The translations under genes were made by a program, and so were the position numbers. A stretch of DNA of 64,000 nucleotides, taken from contig CM032121.1 in NCBI GenBank assembly GCA_018894105.1, positions 37,728,230 to 37,792,229 of the forward strand, given 5' to 3'. Below, piece after piece: positions 24,801 to 36,952 of the stretch (position 1 is its first letter; the number at the start of each line of letters is the position of its first letter). Below the pieces are notes generated by a model. It searched no databases, was not told the origin of the DNA, and was given only the letters and a program-made list of their open reading frames with translations. Origin of the DNA: Jacaranda mimosifolia. Its lineage: Eukaryota; Streptophyta; Magnoliopsida; Lamiales; Bignoniaceae.

Positions 24801-27240
24801 GGTTCTGCAATATCATTGGTTTACTTACAACATATTGAGCAAATCTATGAAGTCCGTAACTTTAGTTGGGGTAGCGTAGTTTTATCGTTCATGTATCGTG
24901 AGCTCTGCACTGCATCACGTAGAGGAAGATCAAATATTGGTGGAGCGATGCAGTTGTTACAGGTGAAGTAGTATTATTTTGCCTTTATGTTAATTCTAGC
25001 AATTAGGTATGACTCTTAAAAAATTATTAATTGTAGATTTGGGCGTGGTCACGCATTACAACATTGACACCTATAAGATTAAGTTCTCGTGTCGATAACA
25101 ATGAAGCTCCAGAAGTAGTTGATGGACTGCCAATTCCTCCATATGGTGCTCGGTAAGATAATATATGTTATAGTTTATTAACATTTTCATGCAACATTTT
25201 TCTGTGTATATGGATAATATAAATTGTTATATTAACACCCCACATAATGGATTTTTAGGTGGTGGCATTATAATTCCTTCACGCAAACAGCAAGTCACTC
25301 TGTACGAATCATAAGAGATATGCTTGATAGAATGTCGGCAAATAAGGTAAAAAATTGTGTATGAATAATACTTGTTACATCAAATATTCTGATACGTTAT
25401 TTATCTATGTAAATATGACTCAATACATTTGTATGCAGTTTATATGGCAACCATATGATCCGATCCAAGACATTCAAACCTTGCCAGTCCAGTGTGCCCC
25501 GAGGCTTTGGACTGCATCGTGTCCATTAATCAACTTTGCTATAATTGAGATGCATCATCCAGAACGAGTGCTTAGGCAATTTGGTATGCGACAACATATT
25601 CCTCCACCACCGGCTGAAAGAGGTTCAACATTACATGACGTAGGGGTGTAAGATGAGTCGAGCCGGCTCATGAGCCTCATGAGCGGACTCGATTATAGCT
25701 CGACTCAAACTCGAGTTTTTCGAACTCGAGCTTTAACATGAGTCGAGCTCGAGCTCATCTCTAGTTGTTCAAAAGCTCATGAGCCGGCTCATGAGCTTTT
25801 TCCTATTTTTAAATATTTTTTATATATTAATTAAATAATTAATATATATAATAATTTACTTTCTTTTTCTAATTTTAAATATTTATTATATATTAATTAA
25901 TATGTATTAATAATTTACTTTTTTTTTCTAATTTTAAATATTTATATATATAATTAAATAATTATAATATATTAATAATTTAATAATTTATCAATAATTA
26001 TAATATATTATAATTTAAATCATTATAGTAATTATTATAATTTCATATATATTTAATTTATAATAATAATTTTAATTATTTTATTAATTATTATTAAATA
26101 ATTATGATATATTAATAATTTAATATTTTTATTTAATTTAAAATTTTCTGATGAGCCGGCTCGAGCTCGACTCGAGCTCAGTATTTTTGAGCTTGAGCTC
26201 GAGCTCGAGCCCTGAAGAGCAGGCTCGATGAGCTCGAGCTCAAAAAGCTGGGCTCGAGCTCGAGCTCGACTCGTTTACACCCCTAACATGACGTATCACG
26301 TAGAGGTCATCCTGGACAAGATTGGTCTATTTATCACATGAATTATGTTGGTCAATGGGGTAACAGAGAGCAGCTTATTGTGCATGGGCCTCCTATTGTC
26401 GGATCAATCACTATGGAAAGTGGATATATGTTATGGTATGATCGAATTACACGTCGACTAATAGGTCCATCATATGAGAACACACGAACGGGGTACCATC
26501 CAGAGGATCCACGCCCTTGGCAATATGTGGTATGTATAGTAATCATAGAATACACCCTTCATCAGTTTAAATGATACTTAACATTATGATGCGCTTATAT
26601 TTTTTCTAGACAGATCAAATGCACAATTTGATTATCAGTTGTGATTCTGTTGCCGATGATGCTGAGGTTATGGACTTCATTCAGATGAGGAATGATCATC
26701 GATTAATTGCTGATAACGTTCATCAGTTGGCATCTAGACAATGCTTTCCCAGCCAAGTCCCTCAACAACAAGAACTCAGTGGTAGTACACATACGAGAAG
26801 GAGGAGACGCAACATTAGATCCAACAACACGACTGATGATGATGCTCATTCTTTTAGGTCAGGTGGTGTTAGTGACGTGGGAGGTCCTGTTCATAGGCTG
26901 CATAACTTGTTTGCCGACAGAGACAATTGTCAACCCCTAGGAGATCCGGAATTAACGCCTATACCACCATATATGTCAACAAGAAGACAGTCTGTATCCG
27001 AACTAGTAGCTACTGATCTTGGTTTAGGATGGGGAACAACGGAGTATGATTATTCAACACCAGCACGCCACTCATTTCATATCTCGCCATTACCTTTTAT
27101 AGATAGTACGGATCATCGTGATAACCATGAGGCTGGTCCGAGCCATCGTGAGTCACATGATGATACACATGATGAAAGGCCATGACGGCCAAGAAGGCAT
27201 CGGCAACGCCGAGCATGTGGCACTGGAGGACATTATTAGG
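24801..27240 (+). pseudogene. Plant mobile domain (PMD-C, MAIN/MAIL-like) gene, truncated and interrupted
   Basis: PMD family proteins include MAIN and MAIL1, nuclear factors in silencing and genome stability, and transposon-borne relatives. Inferred exons: about 24801-24962, 25037-25152, 25259-25346, 25439-26529 and 26610-27185, with GT-AG introns. In order the sequence shows NFSWGSVVLSFMYRELC, IWAWSRI, the W-rich junction before DMLDR, FIWQPYDP, RLWTASCPLINFAIIEMH, PERVLRQFGMRQ and YMLWYDRITRRLI, the typical PMD-C order. Defects: the N-terminal half is missing because the frame begins at the edge of the left terminal repeat with no usable ATG; exon 4 is broken by a hAT MITE (25641-26285) that brings an early stop; and a TGA at 27183-27185 is followed in frame by RPRRHRQRRACGTGGHY and a TAG at 27238-27240, so the original tail probably extended further. 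It is likely non-functional, though the 3' exons remain open. Confidence 0.85.
25641..26285. mobile_element. hAT-type MITE inside the PMD exon (inner layer)
   Basis: 645 bp with ends TAGGGGTGTAA...TTACACCCCTA, then GAGTCGAGC-type subterminal repeats, and an AT-rich centre. The exact 8-bp target duplication ACATGACG lies at 25633-25640 and 26286-26293. Leaving out the element and one duplication joins LHDV to SRRGHPG in frame. Related copies: 34209-34596 and 43581-43830. Confidence 0.9.
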
Positions 27241-27562
27241 AATACCTTTTAGAATATTGTATATCAGTATTATTGATTCATAAAATACAAATTATAAAAT
27301 TATATTTCTATGCTTTGAATTAGGATCATGATAACGACAGTAAATAATGGTTCCACAAAATAAGTAACAAAGCATGCAAAATATGTAACAATGAACTTGC
27401 ACAATAATAAGTACTAAAAAATAGACACATAAATTACAAAGACATCATACAAAAGCGCTAGGTATTGAGTCTTCCAGGGCCTTGTTGTGCATTTCAAACT
27501 TCATCAATGCGACGTGCTCGTTGTCTTCTCGTCTCATATGGTTGTTGTTGAGAAGATAGTTT

Positions 27563-27873
27563 TAGTTAGTAAGATAGCTTTATTAGTTAGTGAGATAGCT
27601 TTATTGGTTAGTGAGATAGCTTTATTAGTTAGTGAGATATCTTTACTTAGTGAGATAGCTTTATTAGTTAGTGATATAGCTTTATTAGCTAGTGAGATAG
27701 CTTTATTAATTAGTGAGATAGCTTCATTACTTAGTGAGATAAATTTATTAATTAGTGAGATGACTTTATTAGTTTGTGAGATAGCTTTGTTAGTTAGTGA
27801 GTTAGCTTTATTAATTAGTTATATAACTTTATTCGTTAGTGAGATAGCTTTATTAGTTAGTGAGGTACCTTTA
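27563..27873 (+). repeat. 21-bp minisatellite, about 15 copies
   Basis: Unit TAGTTAGTGAGATAGCTTTAT repeated in tandem with point changes. One unit lacks 3 bp, so the reading frame stays open and encodes a LVSEIAL heptad. It lies 3' of the PMD gene, inside the MULE. Confidence 0.9.
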
Positions 27874-28089
27874 TAAAAATTTAGAATAACTTTTTAAAAA
27901 AATTAATAAGGCATTTAATATTTTTAATTAATTATTACATTAAATATTTTTTCGGTAAATATAAGTCTTAGAATTTTTTAAAAGGCAAAATTTTAATATT
28001 TTTATATATGTAAAATATATGTGTGTGTGTATATATATGTATATATAAGTGAAGAAATGAATGGTTGATATGAAAGATGTAATCAGAAA

Positions 28090-28463
28090 ATGAGATGATA
28101 GGTGTGCTTTTTAGGGTGTAGGATTTTTGGATGCATTATAATAGAATTTTTTTGATAAAAAATCAGAGTATTTTGGAAAAAAAATTGAAGAATGTAAGTG
28201 CATTTTAAAATATTTTGGGGGGCTAAAAAATATTTTTTCAAAATATAGGAGAACAAATCCTAAAATAATTTATGCACACAAAAAAAAAAAAAAAAAATTA
28301 AAATTTTTTTGAACAGTATCACTGTTTATTACTGTAGCAATGAACAGTGATACTATTGAAAGTTGCAGTCTGTGACAGCAACTTACTACAAAAACGTAAA
28401 AGTCGTGAATAGTGCCGTATTTTTGTAATTTTTTTTTTTTTACAATTTTTTTATAAAAAAGTC
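28090..28463 (-). repeat. Right terminal inverted repeat of the MULE
   Basis: Inverted partner of 24430-24798. The same two hairpins are present with a few mismatches (28312-28357 and 28360-28384). Confidence 0.92.
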
Positions 28464-29742
28464 CATTATTACACTATCTCTCCATTTTCGTACTTTATTT
28501 TCTCTTACTCATATTTACACGACTTTTAATATAAAACACTATAATATCCGAATACAACTCATTTGAACCCTACACAATCATTTCATTTTAAACAAAATAT
28601 TTAAATAATATTTTATTTTTAAAATAATACTTATACCTAATTTTTCACTATTTTTTTATTAAAAAATAAAAATACCTTCATAAAATCAAACTAAACGCCC
28701 CTAAGTGATAAGTTTAAACTTTTAATTTATTTTATCAATATCCACCCTAAGTTATGGGTTTAGTTGTGGGCTTCTCTGGTATTGGTTGGCAATCCGTGTG
28801 GGCCCAAAACAGAATTGATCACGATTTGTGAGTCTGTGACCAATCAGAGGAAAAAATAAACAAATAAGAAATAGTGCTAATCATTATTTTTTTCCCCATA
28901 ATAAGGTGCTTTTGTCTTCGTTGTGAAGATTTTGGCTTTGCAGTGAAATATTAGCCTGCAATTGCTTGTGGATCATTTTCCCCATCCCACGTCTATGAGA
29001 CGCGAGGCGCGCATAAAGGTGCGTTTGATTGTGAGAGTGACCCATTGTCTTTGGAGATAAGCAGCCAAACGTTCTCTCAAGTTAAAACCCATTTCACTAT
29101 TCACCAAATCTCTCTCTCTCTCTCTCTCTTTTTTGCATTGTGTCTCACTTTACCGTTGAAGGAAATCTCTCCCCATTTTTTTGCTTTATTTTTTCCTGCT
29201 TTTTTCTTTAACAATTTATATAATGACATTTTTCTGATTGATATTTTTGCAAATTTTATTCTCAAAATATAAATACACCATATATTTCATTTTCCTTCAA
29301 TTTATTCCAAATTAATTGGTGCAAACAAAATTTGGGAGAAAAAATTTATTTTAGTGGGATAATTAAAAATGTGGCAGAAAATGTTTGTCCAAAATTACTT
29401 ACATGGAAAATTTTGAGGTTCCCATAATAATATAATTTTTTATTTTTATTTATTTTTGTTAAACATAATTTTTGAAAATAAATATGCATAAAAAAAAAAA
29501 CAAAATGTCAAAATTTTGTGATACGCATTTTAAAAATTATTTTATCAATAAATAAAATATAAAAATTAAATTTCTAACTAATTCGATTAATGTGAAATTT
29601 GGTAAAATTTAATTCACGCTACAAAACAAAAAAAAAAATGTTTTTTTTTTCTCAAAGTTGGAAATTTATTATCCTAAATTAATAAAATAATCCACTCCCC
29701 ATGTTTAAAGAATTTCAAAAAATTGAAATGATTAAATTTACC

Positions 29743-29971
<229 letters not shown>

Positions 29972-31204
29972 TCAAACAAACCAAAAACCAAAACAAACCC
30001 AAAACACCAAAAATTGATTTATTAATACATGATAAGTTTTTTTATGTTTAAAAACAATATTTTCAGTTTAACATATTTATAGATTTTTCTTAAATTTTTA
30101 ATATATTATTACTACCAACCAAATAAAAATTAAAAATAGATTTATTCATAGATGATATTTTGGCAAGGGTTAAAGGAAAAAATCGATTTATTAAAATTAA
30201 AAATTTATTATAAATTGCTAATTTATTTTAAATCCCAAGCAAACCCAAAAAAACAAATCTCGTACAATAATTTTATTATCTCAAATAAATTTCTCAAACA
30301 TATCTTAAAAATAATATCACAACCTCAAATCACTTCAACATATCACATCACTATAATTATTACACTTTATCTTACAACCATTTACAACCTCATATCTCAT
30401 TCTCATATTTTAAAAACACCAAAACAACCTCAATATTTTTAAAACACCAAACATAAACATGAGTCACCACTCTACAAGCAATCACAACCCAAATTCTGAT
30501 TTGTTTTCGAGGCATTTTTTGCATTTGAGCCATGTATAAAGAATGAAGTTTTTAAATTTAAATTGCAATAAAATTGTAATATCTTTGTCTCATTTTATTA
30601 ACGTAAGTGTTATATAGTTTTATTATTTATAATTATTTGAAAATAATGTCAATAATATCGAATTTCTGCAGTGTGCAACGTTTCGAGGCATATGTTGTTA
30701 AGGGACTAAGTTTGTATTAAGTTACTGCAATTAATTATTTTCACTAAAAAAATAAAAATAAAGAATAAAACTTGAAAATTTTGGGGGAATCCTATTAAAA
30801 TGAACTTAAACCTATTAAATAAATACTAATTTTCACTATCAAGAAAAGACATTTAAGTACTTATTTTTCAACTCGAACACTAATTCAACACAAATAGATT
30901 ACAAAAATGAAAGCCCATATTTCATTAATTTATAGGAAAATCCCGAATTCAATTATGTGTAACATCAGTCATCCACATTCTTTTTCTTATACTTAATAAC
31001 CTTTCTTATAAAAATGAAATAATTAAAATATATTATACTAAATCGGAATATTCAGCAATAATTCATATCCACCTATCCAAATAAAGAATACAAACAAAAT
31101 TCATACCAAAGTAGAAATCAACCAATATAAAAATACTGCAAGTTTTAAAACCTTTTATTGCATTATACATTCCATATTTATTTTCTTCCTCAATTATTCT
31201 TTTA

Positions 31205-31873
31205 GTGTCCATTTGATTTTGTTTTCAAAGCCTCTTTTTGAAAACAGAAATCTATCGATTTTTCTCCTATTTTCATAGATATTTTAATTTTCAGCACATT
31301 TTTTCAAACACACTATGATACTCTCTCTCCATTTTCACTTTTTCTTTTCTCATATTCATATTTGTACGACTTTTAATAAAAAAATATTGACTTTGTTTTG
31401 TTATGTTTCTATGAAACAACATTGTTTTAGAAAAACATAACCAAATATATCTCCATTTTCCTTTCAAAATGCACATTCTCCAATTTATACATACATATTA
31501 TATATATATATCATATATATTTCATTATTATTCTAACATTAAAAAAATCACTAAATTCTATTTTCTCTCTAAAAACTCAATAAAAAATTATTAATTTGAT
31601 TGCTACAGTAAAAAAAATGTCTCCCCCATAACATAAACAAACATACCAAAAAATAACTTCCACATTCTCTAATAATTCATTCTCCCAAAACACATAATAA
31701 AATTAAACAAAAAACATAACAAAATACAACTCATTTTCAACCTTACATAATCATTACATTTTAAACAAAATCTTCAAATAATATTTTATTTTCAAAAATA
31801 CATTTATAACTAATTTTTTATTATTTTTTATCAAAAAATAAAAATTCCTCCAAAATATTTATCTAAACAGCCC
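31205..31873. mobile_element. Harbinger/Tourist-like MITE interrupted by another MITE
   Basis: Flanked by TTA (31202-31204 and 31874-31876). The ends resemble the 38669-39059 copy (GTGTCCATTTGATTTTGTTTTC and, reversed, GGGCTGTTTAGATAAATA). The family sequence is broken between AAAATATTGA and AAATACAACTC by 31391-31720. Confidence 0.75.
31391..31720. mobile_element. MITE nested in 31205-31873, family of 18622-18947
   Basis: The reverse complement aligns along its length with 18622-18947. The ends are inverted (TTTGTTATGTTTCTATG versus TTTGTTATGTTTTTTG). Exact borders are uncertain by a few bases. Confidence 0.68.
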
Positions 31874-33430
31874 TTATTTGTTTGGTTCCTTTTGCTTGCA
31901 TTAACTATTGGTATTATATTAATGTATAATTTCTACACACACACACACACACACAACAACAACCGACCCTCCTCAGACACATAAAAAATTATTGAGGGTC
32001 ATTTCACAAAATTGACAGTGATTGAAGAGGACACACTCCCCTGGTCAAAAAAGCTGTTTACAAAAGTACAAAAAACCTAAACCGATGATGTAATTTTTCC
32101 TACACTTTTATAAAAAATGACTCTATAAGATAGCACTGAAAGAACTGGACGTAAATAGTACTACTAATGTTTTTGGCACTAACTTTGGCATAATGATCCC
32201 ATCCCATCCCTGCAATTTTTCCCATTTTAATATTCAATGATAACATTAATACATCTTTTTAGTGTTGTCTTTTCTTTTACAACTTTTTTCCCATGCCCAG
32301 TGAAAAGTAATCAAGATTTCAGTATTGCTACTTTGGAGCTATTTTTAATTGCATTATTAATTATTAAGATGAATTTATTTCTGCTGATCAAACCTATGAC
32401 TCGCCGAACTTTCGAGTCAGCATGTCCGGTCTAAAAGTCCTGCCGACGCTTTAATGAGTGGATGATATTATTGAACTCCATTTGAAAACACTGATTAAGT
32501 CATAATAGTACGCTAAATAATATTTTTAGGACAGAATGGAGACAAGTGGGCGGTGTATTGACATTACGTTCAACTATATAGTAAATAAAAAATATTATAA
32601 AATTTCTGCATTTATTATAAGTCAGAATTGTATTATAGTGAAATTTCGATCTATATTGACGCTATAATATCATATAAAAAAGCAATGAAACTATGAATAT
32701 CATTAGAGGAACAGTAACTGATTAAAAAGTTGGTCATTGATTGTCATATATACCTACTTAATCATGAGGATGCTTCAAAATTATTTTGATTGCTCATTTA
32801 ACTACGAACTTTAGCTTTTAAATTGAAAAATTTTCTTGTATTTGAGAAAAATATTTAGAAAAAGAATTGTTGACAATCATGTAATATGTAAGGGTTTTGC
32901 TTTTGGAAGGATAAAAAGATATATAGAATAAAGTGAAAATTAAGAATGTTTTGAATAATAATTAAAAATATTAAAAACTTGCAGAAGTTAGGTGATGGTT
33001 ACTTTTAATTATTACTATTATTATTATTAATTTTTTTTTTACTTAACTTTGTAGAAATTAAAAGTAGAAGCACTACTTCCAAAATTTCCAAACAAACTAA
33101 AATTCAATTAAATCAAAATTGAATATATATATATATTGAAATTGTACATTCTTGTGACCTCACTTAATACATATTAATAAAAATAAATAAAATGTTACTT
33201 TTATTTCATTTAACTGTGAATAAAAAATGACCCACAAAAAAAAAAAACCTCTGACATAATGCGAATAGAAGAATTTGTTTGAGTTGAGGAGGAAAAAAAA
33301 AATCCAAATACTTTTATTATTGAATTTGTCTATATGTCTCAAATACACAAGTTGCAAAAGATGTTAACAATGATATACTGCCCTACATTAGAGTTTATAT
33401 CCTTAGATATTTCGTGGATCTTTAAATTAA

Positions 33431-33727
33431 TAGGTCGTTTGGATTTGTTTTCTAGAGGTATTTTTATTTTTCGATGAAAATAAATACTGAAACGTTAGTT
33501 ATAAAAGTATTTTTGAAAATGAAATATTATTTGAATATTTTGTTTAAAATGTAATAATTATGTAGGGTTAAAAATGAGTTGTATTTGAAAAAATATAGTG
33601 TTTTTTTATTAAAAGTCGTGTAAATATGAATAGAAGAAAATAAAAAATAAAAATAAAAAAAGAGTATAAGAGTTTATCTGAAAAAATATTTTGAAAATAA
33701 AAATACATATAAAAATGGGAGAGAGTT
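33431..33727. mobile_element. Truncated Harbinger-like MITE, family of 38669-39059
   Basis: Starts TAGGTCGTTTGGATTTGTTTTC after TAA. It matches the reverse complement of the 38669-39059 family (AAAATGAGTTGTATTTG, AAAAGTCGTGTAAATATGAA) and then loses its far end. Confidence 0.6.
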
Positions 33728-34172
33728 GACGAATCTCTATTAGAATGTAATAAGATTTGATCACCTTACTACAAATCATATCAAATGTATATTGTTAAGG
33801 AACTTTATCTATGAATAATCAAACATAAGATTTGCCGAACTTGCAACTAAACTTGACCGGTCTAAAAGTCGTGAAATCCATTTCAAATCACCGACTAAAG
33901 GGAAGTTCTCCAAATTAATTAGCGTGTTGTTGCGAGTTTCAAGGCGTTGCTTAGAGAAATTAAATAAGAGTCCATGATTGGATCCATGATCTCATGATCA
34001 AATTCTCCTCTAATATTGTACCATTGCCAAGGCCTACTTTTACTTTCGTACACTCCATGCCTACGATGATATGTTCTGCTTCTGTTCTGTCAGTTGTAGC
34101 AAACCTGTCTTAATTCTTCGCTTTCGCTTTACCGTTTAAAATAACTTCATTAGTGCAGATTTCTATGTAGTC

Positions 34173-34207
<35 letters not shown>

Positions 34208-34208
34208 G

Positions 34209-34596
34209 TAGGAGTGCAATTGAGTCGAATTAAATTTGAATAATATTTTCGAGTTCGAGTTCGATAAGTCTAAAATTTTAAACTCAAGCTCACCTCAACA
34301 AAAAATTGAGTTCAACTCGATAAGACTCGAATTAGAAAATGAATTATAAGAAATTACAAACTCGAGCTTGAGTTTGACCTCAAACTCGAAATAAAAAATT
34401 AGTAATATAATATATATTTATTAATAAAAAATAATAATATTTAATTATATACTGGCTCGTGAGCCTCAATCTAGATACTGGCGGCTCGAAATAGAGCTTG
34501 AACTCGATTCTGCTCAAATTATTTTGAACTTGGGTTGAGTTAGCTTGAGCTCGGCTCAGGATGCTCGCGAGTTAGCTCAACTTGATTACACCCCTA
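34209..34596. mobile_element. hAT-type MITE, family of 25641-26285
   Basis: 388 bp with ends TAGGAGTGCAATTGAGTCGA...GATTACACCCCTA and internal CTCGAG-type motifs. The 8-bp flanks TATATATG and TATATATA match 7/8 but are low-complexity. Confidence 0.65.
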
Positions 34597-35550
34597 TATA
34601 TATATATATACTCAAACTCTCTTGCCTATTTTCATATCAGGTCAATATTTATTTAATTAAACAATAAATTATTAATTTTATATAATAATATCAGTATTTT
34701 ATTTGATAACATTATTATATTTTCATTAACAAATAACAATCATTTGTATATATACATATATATATGTATATTCAAGCGAGTGATATTTATAATATTTTCT
34801 TATAGTTTAATATACTTTATTAAAATTCAAACCACCTTATTTGTGTGAACAATACTTGAATTTAAATCATTATCCAAATTGTACATTTATTCGTGATTTT
34901 GTCACACACCATGCATGCCCAATATATATTTTTATAGTATAAAATAATTAATTTTTTTTTTATATAATACTGAGGGTTTTTTAATATCAATATACTTATT
35001 TAAATTTTTATATAAAATAAAAGTAAAAAATATAACAAAAATGATAATGCTGGAATATAAAACGAAAGGATGAAAAACATAGAGTAGCCAGCTATCATAT
35101 GAGTTGAAGTCATGACGATAAAAAAAAAAAAAAATTGAAAATATTTTAAACATATAGCTTTAAAATGAATTTTATTTTTTTCTTCATCATCTTTGGGTAC
35201 ATTTTTTGAAAGCAGAAATAATTTGTTGACCTAATTTTCAATTATACATTTAATTGAATAGAGGAGTAATTATTTATGAAAAAATAGAAGTTAATAGGGG
35301 AGTAATAATTATCATAATAACATAATTCAACGTGGCCGTGAGCAGGAGGCAGAGTTAAAATTATAAATTTTACACGTGGTGAAGCATGAGGGTTATATTT
35401 GCACACGTGGCTGTTTTAAGTTTGCTTAGAAAAGTTAATTAAACCTAACTATTTAATCTCTAAACAGGCAGGGTGGCAGGGTTACATGAACTAGACTCCA
35501 AAAACTCGTGCGTCCAAGTTTGGACTTGGGTGATATTATTTTAGGTGTAA

Positions 35551-35946
35551 GAGCCTGTTTGTTTTCATTTTCAATACAAAATGAAAAATAAAAAATTATC
35601 AATTTTCTACTCGTTTTTACTAAAAATATTCTTTATTTTTATTTTCAACTCCTTTCTAAACCTAACATATTATTCTACTACTATATCAATAAAATTCAAA
35701 TTTAATTTGATATAAAGTACCCGCTATCATTTTAAAATTAATCAAATATACATATATTTTTAAAAATATTTTTTTTAAATATAAAAAAATACAGATCAAC
35801 TAACTTTTTAACCTTATACATACTCTAATAATTATTTTCTAACAAAATATTCAAATACAATTTTATTTTCATTTTCAAACCATAACTACTTTTTTGTTTC
35901 TGCATAAAAAAGAAAATAATCATTGAAAACATATCCAAACGAACAC
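35551..35946. mobile_element. Harbinger-like MITE (first of an adjacent pair)
   Basis: Flanked by TAA at 35548-35550 and 35947-35949. Ends GAGCCTGTTTGTTTTCATTT and, reversed, GTGTTCGTTTGGATATGTTT. Non-coding, 396 bp. Confidence 0.75.
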
Positions 35947-35949
35947 TAA

Positions 35950-36245
35950 AGGCCAATTTGGTTTCATTTTCACATTTTTTACTATTTAAAAAAAAATACA
36001 TCACTTTTTACATATTTCACTCAATATCATTTTTATTTTTATTTTTAAAACACATTCCCCAGTAAGATTATATTTCATCTATTATTTCTATCTCTTTCTA
36101 TCTATAACCTACTAAAATCAGTATAATAGTTACTTTTTTAATAATCTACCTAAATACAAACTCATTCTCAATTCATTTTTACTAACTATTTTTTAATATT
36201 TTTAAAAATAAAAACTGAAAATGAAAATAAAACCAAACGGGCTGT
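35950..36245. mobile_element. Harbinger-like MITE (second of an adjacent pair)
   Basis: Flanked by TAA at 35947-35949 (shared with the first element) and 36246-36248. Ends AGGCCAATTTGGTTTCATTT and, reversed, ACAGCCCGTTTGGTTTTATT. It resembles 47120-47449. Confidence 0.75.
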
Positions 36246-36501
36246 TAACCTTACTCAACTAGGGATCCAAACGGATTACCATCATCCCCTCTTTTCATTT
36301 TAATATAATAATATAAGTTGTTACGAAGAAATATATTACTTTATATTTATTCAGACAAAACGCTCAACGTCTCAAAATTCTATGGAATCCGACAAAAGTG
36401 CTTTTAAATTAGGGACGTAGCCATCACGTAACTGATGGTCCTCAACTATGTAGGAATATTGCGACGCATTTGCCTCCATGTATTTTGAGGAAAATAAATT
36501 G

Positions 36502-36952
36502 GCACTATAATAAATTAGAGACAAAATAATAAGTGATAATATAAAAATAATTACTAATTATGTATATCAGGTGATAAAAAAGTTTAATTTTATTATTTAA
36601 GTAATTTTTACAAATTAAATAATGACAAGAATAGTGTTAAAGTTGTCACAATAAATAATTAATGACACATATATAGTGACAATGAAAATCTTATCACAAA
36701 TAATAATAATAATTTTTATTATCACTGAGTTGTTACTATAGGGGTGTCACTCATTGTTAATTGTGACAATTTAAAACATTAATTTTTATCACTATTGAAT
36801 CATGTTGTAACAAGATAAAAAAATTTGTCACTTAAAAATTATCATTAGTGACAAGATAAAAATTATTGTCACTCAATGCCTGTTATTAGTGACAAATTTT
36901 ACTTTGTCATTTATTATTTTGTCACTAATATTATATTTTTTTTGTACTGTGC
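36502..36952. mobile_element. Possible CACTA-like or related MITE
   Basis: The ends GCACTATAATAAATTAGAGA and, reversed, GCACAGTACAAAAAAAATAT lead into a shared GTGACAAAATAATAA-type block. The interior repeats GTGACAA/TTGTCAC motifs. No target duplication was resolved. Confidence 0.4.

Larger units (their letters stand above)
24430..28463. mobile_element. Mutator-like element carrying a PMD gene (middle layer)
   Basis: A 4,034-bp element bordered by the exact 9-bp direct repeat CATTATTAC (24421-24429 and 28464-28472), as is typical of MULEs. Its long terminal inverted repeats (24430-24798 and 28090-28463) start GACTTTTTTATAAAAAA; by eye they differ by about eight substitutions plus homopolymer indels. 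The interior holds a plant mobile domain gene (24801-27240, + strand) and a 21-bp minisatellite (27563-27873). I recognise no MURA transposase, DDE motif or SWIM zinc finger, so it looks non-autonomous and Pack-MULE-like. PMD domains are known both in host genes (MAIN/MAIL) and in transposons; which of these was the source is not visible here. Confidence 0.88.
24314..28701. mobile_element. Harbinger/Tourist-like MITE split by a MULE (outer layer)
   Basis: The halves 24314-24429 and 28473-28701 make one MITE of about 345 bp, flanked by TAA at 24311-24313 and 28702-28704. Ends: GTGCTTGTTTGGTTTTG and, reversed, GGGGCGTTTAGTTTGATTTT. The two halves align with the uninterrupted family copy at 38669-39059, which shows the join. 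Everything between them is a later insertion. Confidence 0.85.

Noticed and set aside
27440..27530. Basic RR-rich peptide on the minus strand as a second captured gene fragment
   Set aside because: Too short and interrupted by a stop; similarity to any family could not be supported.
27563..27873. CRISPR-like array
   Set aside because: The units are contiguous with no spacers, and this is a plant nuclear genome.
27487..27876. 129-codon ORF with LVSEIAL repeats as a gene
   Set aside because: It is a translation of a 21-bp minisatellite; the start lies in unrelated sequence and no known domain is present.
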